NCBI GenBank assembly: GCA_046756245.1
Contig: JBHHVZ010000019.1
Span: 1-36,652, forward strand
From: G021776435 sp046756245
GTDB lineage: Bacteria; Pseudomonadota; Alphaproteobacteria; Caulobacterales; Parvularculaceae
DNA: 36,652 bases
Direction of reading: 5' to 3'
A program made the position numbers and the translations under genes. This document shows, piece by piece, positions 31,008-36,652 of the stretch (its first letter is position 1; each line of letters starts with the position of its first letter). The notes below the pieces were generated by a model. That model was not told the DNA's origin. It worked only from the letters and a program-made list of their open reading frames with translations, and made no database searches.

Positions 31008-31976
31008 GTGCGCGTCGTCATTATCGTCCTGTTGCTGATTATTCTGGGATTCATCGCCTGGAAAGCGGCGGAGCGCTTCAACATCATCGAACCGCCGGCG
31101 GAGATCGAAACGCCGGCGGAGGAACCCGGCGAACCGGCCGAGCCGGAAAAGGCGGAAACCGCACTTCCAAGTTTTGATATCGTTCGCGTCGACCGCACCG
31201 GCTATGCGGTCATCGCCGGGCGCGGCAAGCCGGGCGCGACGGTCACCGTCTACGCCAATGACGAGGAACTCGTCTCGACCGTCGTCGAAGCTGACGGCGC
31301 CTGGGCGGTGGCGACCGAAACGCCGCTCGAAACCGGGCCGGTCGAATTGAGCCTGTCGATGACGACGGAAGACGGGCTGACGGTCCGCGCCGATGAAACG
31401 ATCGTCATCTATGTGCCGGAGCGCCCCGGCGACCGGCCGCTGGTGCTGCGCACGACGCCGGGCGGCGCGACCGAGGTGCTGCAGAACCCGCGCGACCCCG
31501 TAGAAGGACTGGGACCGCTGTCGCTCGACGTCATCGATTACGACGACTCGGGAAGCGTCATTTTTTCCGGCCGCGCCGAACCGCTCCGCGTGGTGCAGGT
31601 CTTCGCCAATGGCCAGCCGGTCGGGCAAACCACGTCCGACGAGAATGGCCGCTGGACGCTGTCCGCGTCGATGGCGCCGGGCGTTTATACGCTGCATGTC
31701 ATCCAGCTCGACGAGAACGGAAGGCCGGCCTATGCGATCGAACTGCCGTTCGAGCGCGCCTCGCCCGACCAGATTCAAATTGTCGAAGGCAGGGTCATCG
31801 TACAGCCCGGCAACAGCCTGTGGCGCATCTCTCGGCGCGCCTATGGTCGCGGCGCCCAATACACGATTATCTACGAAGCCAATATCGACCAGATCCGCGA
31901 TCCTGACCTCATTTATCCAGGCCAGATTTTCGTCGTTCCGGAAGAAGAGGGCGAAGAGGAAACGGACGGCCGGTAG
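31008..31976 (+). CDS. Membrane-anchored LysM protein with two Ig-like domains
   Basis: This 322-residue protein has an N-terminal membrane anchor (about 3-18), an acidic Pro/Glu linker, two related beta-sandwich (bacterial Ig-like) domains at about 58-118 and 175-248 (each with AGRGKPGATVTVYAND- or SGRAEPLRVVQVFANG-like turns), and a C-terminal LysM (about 264-312; VIVQPGNSLWRISRRAYG...LIYPGQIFVVP). LysM binds peptidoglycan GlcNAc, so it likely links inner membrane and wall in the periplasm. GTG 31008 is preferred because GGAG (30997-31000) is seven bases away; ATG 31002 lies too close and GTG 30993 precedes the SD. Converges with the RND pump gene (10 bp between stops). Confidence 0.87.
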   Translation: MRVVIIVLLLIILGFIAWKAAERFNIIEPPAEIETPAEEPGEPAEPEKAETALPSFDIVRVDRTGYAVIAGRGKPGATVTVYANDEELVSTVVEADGAWAVATETPLETGPVELSLSMTTEDGLTVRADETIVIYVPERPGDRPLVLRTTPGGATEVLQNPRDPVEGLGPLSLDVIDYDDSGSVIFSGRAEPLRVVQVFANGQPVGQTTSDENGRWTLSASMAPGVYTLHVIQLDENGRPAYAIELPFERASPDQIQIVEGRVIVQPGNSLWRISRRAYGRGAQYTIIYEANIDQIRDPDLIYPGQIFVVPEEEGEEETDGR

Positions 31977-31985
31977 TCGCCGGCC

Positions 31986-34900
31986 TTACTCGGCGGCGCG
32001 GGGGAAGGGCTTTTCGGCGTTGCCCGATGGTTTCTGCGCCGTGGGCGCGGCGGTTTCCAGATCGATCCTGCGGCCTCTCATCCACGCCCAGGTGCGCGCG
32101 CAGACCGCGCGAACGATCGCCATCGCCGCCGGCGTGCGCCGTCTGAGCACGGTCGGCGCGGCCAGCATCACCGGCGTCAGCACCAGCGTCAGCACCGCTG
32201 AAAAGGCGAGGCCGTACACCACCGCCGACGACAACAGCACCCACCAATCGGACGTGGTCGACCCGCGGGAGATGGTTCCCGCTGTGAAATTGACATTGAG
32301 CTCGAACACCATCGGCAACAAGCCGAGGATCGTCGTCACGGTGGTCAGGAGAACCGGCCGCAAGCGCTGGGCGGCGGTGCGGAGGACGGCGTCCTCGACG
32401 GCGAGGCCTTTTCGGCGCAGGTGCTGGTAGGTGTCGATCAGCACGATATTGTTGTTCACGACAATGCCGGCGAGCGCGACAATGCCCGTGCCGGTCATGA
32501 TGACGCTTAAGTATTGCCCGGTCAGCGCGATGCCGAGCAATACGCCGATCACGGATAAAACGACCGCCGACAGCGTCAGCGTCGCGTGATAGAAGCTGTT
32601 GAACTCCAGGAGAAGTATAAGCGCGATCATGAAAAGCGCCGCCGCCATGGCGGCCTTGAAAAAGTCGGCGGCCGCGGCGGTTTCCTCGTCGGCGCCGCGC
32701 ATGATCCATTCGACTTCGGGCCCGAGCGCGCCCGTATTGAGCCAGTTCTTCATTAACGCAATGGCCCGGTCCTGACTGACTTCATGGCCCTTGACCTGAG
32801 TATTGCCGTTGGCCTTGACCTCGATAATGCGCCGGCTGTCGCGCCGGTTGATGCGGTCGACCTGGGGCCTGGCTTCGCGGCGCACGAAATTGGAAATCGG
32901 CACCGAGCCCTGCGGCGTTTGCACGCGCACCGCGTCGAGGGCGAATATATTGCGGTTTTCTTCCGGATAGCGGACGCGAATGTCGATCTCGTCGTCGGAA
33001 TCGTCCGGGCGGTATTTGTCGATCAGCAAACCATCGGTGACGAATTGCAGGACCGCGCCCGCCTGCTGCACGCTGAGGCCGTAACGCCCGGCGAGCGCCC
33101 GGTCGATCTCCATCGACCATTCGATGCCGGGAAGCGGCAGCGTGTCTTCCTGGTCCATATAGGCTGCGACGGTTCGGCCGTTCACTTCCATCGTCGCGGC
33201 GTTGACGAAATCGCGGGTCTTTTCGGCCGCCTCGACCATCGCGTTGAAATCGGGCGCGGTGATTTCGACCTGCACGTCCTTGCCGATCGGAGGGCCGCCC
33301 TCGCGCTGGCGTACTTCGACGATGACGCCGGGCGCGTCCCTGACCATCGTCCGGAGTTCCTCCATGACGATGCGGGAATGCTTGCGTTCTGAGTAGGGCA
33401 GAAGGTCGAGGCCGACCTGGCCGATGGTTTCGGCCGGCAACTCCACATTACGGCTGAGCGCCGGCCCGGTCTGCAGATAGATGTGTTCTATGGCCGGATG
33501 GTCCTTAACACGCGCCTCAACTTCGCGGACGATGTCGATCTTCTGCTTTTCCGAAAGATTGCCGCGCGCCTGAACGAGAAGCTTCACTTCCTCGTTGTCG
33601 GAGCGGATGAAATATTCGAGGTCTGGCGAGGCGATCCGGTAGATTTCGATCGCGCCGCCGACAATGGCGACGGCGGCCAGCATGACGAGGAGCGGGCGGC
33701 GAACAAGCTCCTTAAGAATGCGTACATAGGCTGCGATCGGACCGCCGAGCGTTGTCGGGTCGACCTCGTCGATTTCATATTCCTTCGGCTGGTCCGTCTT
33801 GCCCTTAAGGCCGAGCCTTTCCTTCAACCGTTTCGGCAGCCCCAGAACCGACCCCAGAACCGGAAGGAAGATCAGCGCCACCGTGAGCGAGGCGATGAGA
33901 ACATAGATCAGCGTCAACGGCAGATAGCGCATGAACTCGCCGCTCAGATCCTGCCAGAAAAGAAACGGGATGAAGGCGGCGAGCGTCGTCGCGGTCGAGG
34001 TGATGACCGGCCAGAACATTCGTTTCGACGCTTCAGCGTAAGCGACCTTGCGCTCGGCGCCCTCGATCATGCGCCGGTCGGCGTATTCGACGATCACAAT
34101 CGCGCCGTCGACAAGCATCCCGACGGAAAGCACCAGCCCGAACATCACCATCATGTTGAGCGTGTAGCCGGAGACTGCGAGCAGCAGAAAACCGATCAGA
34201 AAAGACGTCGGTATGGCGACGCCGACCATGATCGCCGAGCGCAGGCCGAGGGCGGCGACGATGACGATCATGACCAGCAGAATCGCGGTCATCACCGAAG
34301 ACGTCAGTCCGTTGAGATTGTCGTTCACCATCACCGAACGATCGCTCAGGAAGGCGTATTTCACGGAAGCGGGCCAATAGACCGCCTCCGCCTCGACGAC
34401 GCCGCGGGCGGTTTCGATAGTCTCGACGATATTGGCGCCGGCGCGCTTGGAAAGCTCGATCCCGATCGCCGGCCGGCCGTTGAACAGCGCATAGCCGTTG
34501 CGGTCCTTGAAGGTCCGCCGCACTTCGCCGAGATCGCCGATGGTGACCACATTGTCGCCGCTGACGCGCACGGGTATCGCCATCAGGTCCGCAGCGTTCT
34601 TGACGAGACCCGGAACTTTCACAGAAAATTTCGATTCACCGAGATCGATCGATCCCGCCGTCACCAGACGATTGTTGGCGTTCACTGCATTGACGACCTC
34701 GATCTCGGTCAGTCCGTAGGATTCGAGAATCTCCGGATCGACAATGACCTCGAGCAGTTCTTCGCGCGCGCCGGTGAGCCGCGCTTCGAGCACGCCGCCG
34801 ATGCTTTCGAGCCTGTCCTGCAGCGTCTTGGCGGTCTGATAGAGCGCGCGCTCCGGCGCATCGCCGTAAAGCATGACGGTGAGGATCGGAAACTGGTTTT

Positions 34901-35303
34901 GAAGATTGAACTCGGTGACGATCGGTTCTTCCGCATCCGCCGGATATTCCGCCTTCGCCCGGTCGACAGCCTCGCGTACGTCGAGCACCGCCTGATCGAC
35001 ATCAATGGTTGTCTGGAACTCGAGAATGATCTGCGCCGCGCCGTCATAGGCGAGCGAATCCATCTGTTTGAGGCCTTCGATGCTTTGGAGTTCGCGCTCG
35101 GACGGGCGCACCAGCAGCCGCTCGCCGTCTTCGGGCGACACGCCGGGAAGCGGAATCGTAACCAGGACAAAAGGCGCGGGAATGTCGGGCTCGGCTTCGC
35201 GCGGGATCGTCTTGAAGGATAGAAATCCGAAGACGATCATCACCGCCAGCGCGGTCAGGACGACGCGAACGCGAGAGAAAGCGGCGTCGACGATGCGAGT
35301 CAT
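31986..35303 (-). CDS. RND (AcrB/HAE1-type) efflux pump inner-membrane transporter
   Basis: This 1105-residue transporter is proton-driven and works with the adaptor encoded just upstream. It has an N-terminal membrane helix, large periplasmic porter/docking regions after it and in the second half, and two sets of membrane helices. The proton-relay helix reads GLVLSVGMLVDGAIVIVEYADRRM: Asp399 is kept, while the second Asp of AcrB (D408) is Gly400, a variant also seen in related pumps. The C-terminal half repeats the plan (ALTGQYLSVIMTGTGIVALAGIVVNNNIVLIDTYQ). Start ATG 35303 overlaps the adaptor stop (ATGA). Substrates are unknown; no outer-membrane channel gene is in the window. Confidence 0.93.
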   Translation of the reverse strand: MTRIVDAAFSRVRVVLTALAVMIVFGFLSFKTIPREAEPDIPAPFVLVTIPLPGVSPEDGERLLVRPSERELQSIEGLKQMDSLAYDGAAQIILEFQTTIDVDQAVLDVREAVDRAKAEYPADAEEPIVTEFNLQNQFPILTVMLYGDAPERALYQTAKTLQDRLESIGGVLEARLTGAREELLEVIVDPEILESYGLTEIEVVNAVNANNRLVTAGSIDLGESKFSVKVPGLVKNAADLMAIPVRVSGDNVVTIGDLGEVRRTFKDRNGYALFNGRPAIGIELSKRAGANIVETIETARGVVEAEAVYWPASVKYAFLSDRSVMVNDNLNGLTSSVMTAILLVMIVIVAALGLRSAIMVGVAIPTSFLIGFLLLAVSGYTLNMMVMFGLVLSVGMLVDGAIVIVEYADRRMIEGAERKVAYAEASKRMFWPVITSTATTLAAFIPFLFWQDLSGEFMRYLPLTLIYVLIASLTVALIFLPVLGSVLGLPKRLKERLGLKGKTDQPKEYEIDEVDPTTLGGPIAAYVRILKELVRRPLLVMLAAVAIVGGAIEIYRIASPDLEYFIRSDNEEVKLLVQARGNLSEKQKIDIVREVEARVKDHPAIEHIYLQTGPALSRNVELPAETIGQVGLDLLPYSERKHSRIVMEELRTMVRDAPGVIVEVRQREGGPPIGKDVQVEITAPDFNAMVEAAEKTRDFVNAATMEVNGRTVAAYMDQEDTLPLPGIEWSMEIDRALAGRYGLSVQQAGAVLQFVTDGLLIDKYRPDDSDDEIDIRVRYPEENRNIFALDAVRVQTPQGSVPISNFVRREARPQVDRINRRDSRRIIEVKANGNTQVKGHEVSQDRAIALMKNWLNTGALGPEVEWIMRGADEETAAAADFFKAAMAAALFMIALILLLEFNSFYHATLTLSAVVLSVIGVLLGIALTGQYLSVIMTGTGIVALAGIVVNNNIVLIDTYQHLRRKGLAVEDAVLRTAAQRLRPVLLTTVTTILGLLPMVFELNVNFTAGTISRGSTTSDWWVLLSSAVVYGLAFSAVLTLVLTPVMLAAPTVLRRRTPAAMAIVRAVCARTWAWMRGRRIDLETAAPTAQKPSGNAEKPFPRAAE

Positions 35304-36367
35304 GACTCCGTCTTCCTTTCCGTCACGGCGACTTTTTGACCCGGCGAGACGAAATCCTGACCGCGCGTGATCAGCCGCACGTCGCCCTCAAGGCCGCCGA
35401 CCCAGACGCCCTCGCGCCCTTCGCCCAACAGCGTCACATTGGCGAATCGAACCGTGTCGCCGCCGTCGAGCAGACGGACGCCGACGACGCCCTCGTCGTC
35501 CAGCGTCAGCGCCGAACGGGGTACGCGGTGGGCCTGTCTGCGCGCTGCATAGACGGTGAATTCGGCGGTGACTCCGTCGCGCAGCGCGCCGTCTTCGTTA
35601 GGAACCTCCAGCTCCGCGTCGAACGTTCGGGTCAGCGGATCGGCCGATTTAGCCACGAAGCGCACCTCGCCTTGCAGGACTTCTCCCGTCGCCAGACGCG
35701 CGGCGCCGCGGTCGCCGACGGCGATTTTCGCCACCTCCTGCTCGGAGACCGCGCCCACGACGAGAAACGGCGAGCGCTGAATGACGACGCCGCACGGGTC
35801 GCCAATTCCGAGATAATCCCCGACTTCCGCCATGCGCTTTTCGAATACGCCGTCGAACGGCGCGCGGATTTCAGTTTTTTCGAGATTAAGCTCAGCCTGT
35901 TCGAGATTGGCTTTGGCCAGATCAAGCGCAGCCCGCGCCGCCGCCACGGCGGTTTCGGCCCGGAAGCCTTCGCGGTTGAGTTTCACCGCCGCGTCATAGT
36001 CGAGCTTGGCCCTGTCGCGCGCCGCGCGCGCTTCTTTCAGTTGGGCCCGCCGGGCGTCGACCCGGAGCTTGCAGATGACATCGCCTTCCGCCACAAGCGC
36101 GCCGAGCGTCGCCGGCGTCTCAGCCACAGCGCCGGGCGTTTCGGCCCGCAGGATCACTTTACGTTCAGCCTTGGTGCGGCCGCGGATGACGATTTCGTCC
36201 TGCCAGGTTTGGGGCGAGACGGTTTGAGCAATGACCGGGAACAGTTTCGATTCCCCGACTTCGGCGCCGTCTGCGCCGTCGCCGCGGAACGCCGCCCGCG
36301 CCCCAAAATAAGCCGCGATCACGGCGACGATCAGACCGGCGGCCTTTGCGGAGGGCGACACTTTCAT
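35300..36367 (-). CDS. RND efflux periplasmic adaptor (membrane fusion protein)
   Basis: The 355-residue adaptor has an N-terminal membrane helix (about 9-24), a lipoyl/barrel-sandwich half (ILRAETPGAVAETPATLGALVAEGDVICKL), a helical hairpin (about 105-165) rich in Ala/Leu/Glu, the second lipoyl half (KTEIRAPFDGVFEKRMAEVGDYLGIGDPC), and a beta-barrel and membrane-proximal domain. It links the transporter to an outer-membrane channel. ATG 36367 is preferred to TTG 36385. It is first in a two-gene operon with the pump (ATGA overlap). A palindrome in the upstream region may be an operator. Confidence 0.92.
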   Translation of the reverse strand: MKVSPSAKAAGLIVAVIAAYFGARAAFRGDGADGAEVGESKLFPVIAQTVSPQTWQDEIVIRGRTKAERKVILRAETPGAVAETPATLGALVAEGDVICKLRVDARRAQLKEARAARDRAKLDYDAAVKLNREGFRAETAVAAARAALDLAKANLEQAELNLEKTEIRAPFDGVFEKRMAEVGDYLGIGDPCGVVIQRSPFLVVGAVSEQEVAKIAVGDRGAARLATGEVLQGEVRFVAKSADPLTRTFDAELEVPNEDGALRDGVTAEFTVYAARRQAHRVPRSALTLDDEGVVGVRLLDGGDTVRFANVTLLGEGREGVWVGGLEGDVRLITRGQDFVSPGQKVAVTERKTES

Positions 36368-36452
36368 TGCAAAAACAGGCTCCAACCAGCGTTGATTATA
36401 CGGAAAAGAGTGTCCTTAAAATGAAAGACTCCTTTACAGCTAATTAAACTGG

Positions 36453-36464
36453 GCGGTTTACCGC
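36453..36464. promoter_or_regulatory. Perfect palindrome GCGGTTTACCGC upstream of the RND operon
   Basis: It lies 86 bp before the adaptor start. On the minus strand TTGAAA (36473-36468) and TTTAAT (36448-36443) flank it as weak -35/-10 candidates, 19 bp apart. A regulator binding here could block the promoter; no regulator gene adjoins the operon in the window. Confidence 0.4.
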
Positions 36465-36573
36465 AAATTTCAAGCGGGGAGAGAGTCGAATTACAGTTAA
36501 TTCGGCGCCTACCGACGGGGCCGGTCCGTCACGGACGATAACGGAACGATGACCGGCGCCAGCCGGTAGTGGT

Positions 36574-36652
36574 TTAGTAATATTGATTGGCGCCGATGGC
36601 GACGGGCGCCTTGTTGAGGACGGTCCCAATCAGATTGTGATTGGCCAGGACG
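36574..36652 (-). CDS. C-terminal end of a minus-strand gene, possibly a polysaccharide tyrosine autokinase
   Basis: The window ends inside an open minus-strand frame whose last 25 codons read VLANHNLIGTVLNKAPVAIG then ANQYY, stopping at TAA (36576-36574). A strand ending GTVLNKA followed by a tyrosine-containing tail is typical of the C-terminus of bacterial BY-kinases (Wzc/CpsD) and related ParA-like ATPases, whose terminal tyrosines are autophosphorylated. With so little sequence, a different ATPase is possible. It lies upstream of and in the same direction as the RND operon, with about 200 bp between. Confidence 0.4.
   Translation of the reverse strand, partial: VLANHNLIGTVLNKAPVAIGANQYY

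Noticed and set aside
33483..35222. 579-codon plus-strand open frame
   Set aside because: Antisense to the RND transporter, with biased His/Arg/Asp composition and no domain; a codon-bias shadow.
36444..36629. 61-codon minus-strand frame near the right end
   Set aside because: It overlaps the probable C-terminal end of the partial gene and the RND promoter region and has no recognisable features.

Overview
The window is a compact, GC-rich chromosomal segment of an alphaproteobacterium. Gene content and protein style suggest the Caulobacterales/Parvularculales/Hyphomonadaceae neighbourhood: glmU, rpiA, gor and gph together, a class II DAHP synthase, a short second glutamyl-tRNA synthetase, and a GnnA/GnnB-like pair. 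This placement is inference from family resemblance, not a database result. No integrase, transposase, phage structural gene or CRISPR array is visible.

Layout. 1-473 is the 5' part of rsmB (minus strand, cut by the window edge), facing away from a secreted YbjN-like protein (609-1322). A minus-strand run glmU > rpiA > unknown 170-aa gene > gor (5613-1512) covers cell-wall precursor synthesis, the pentose-phosphate shunt and glutathione redox. gph diverges from it and is followed convergently by a 67-aa protein. 6831-11635 is regulatory: a CI/LexA-like repressor lacking the self-cleavage dyad, a BarA-type hybrid kinase, and a divergent receiver-kinase. tRNA-Val(CAC) follows. A GH46-like muramidase/chitosanase with a peptidoglycan-binding domain and membrane anchor (minus) diverges from a membrane protein of unknown function (plus). 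A large TonB-dependent receptor ends in a textbook terminator and is followed by about 440 bp of palindromic repeats. Next come an HxlR-type regulator with an SCP2-like domain, a divergent small exported protein with a conspicuous operator-like promoter, and an exported metallo-beta-lactamase-fold hydrolase.

20700-30141 is mostly plus-strand metabolism: class II DAHP synthase, a translationally coupled Gfo/Idh dehydrogenase plus DegT aminotransferase (likely GnnA/GnnB, 3-amino sugar for lipid A or another envelope glycan), NAD+ synthetase with a coupled unknown gene, an exported CocE-type hydrolase and a second GluRS. A LOG-family gene and a LysM/Ig-like membrane protein diverge. An RND pump plus adaptor operon (minus) fills the right end, followed by what looks like the last 25 codons of another minus-strand gene, possibly a polysaccharide tyrosine autokinase.

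The most unusual non-coding structure lies between the CocE hydrolase and gltX (28557-28723): two oppositely oriented hairpins with the same blueprint (outer stem starting CTAG, one-sided ATAA bulge, perfect 16-bp inner stem, 22-nt loop) but different, compensating stem sequences. Other notable signals are a 20-bp-periodic direct repeat over the promoter beside the HxlR gene, a 17-bp perfect operator-like palindrome before the CI-like gene, and a palindromic repeat family sharing an 11-bp core at 1431-1481 and 18104-18232.
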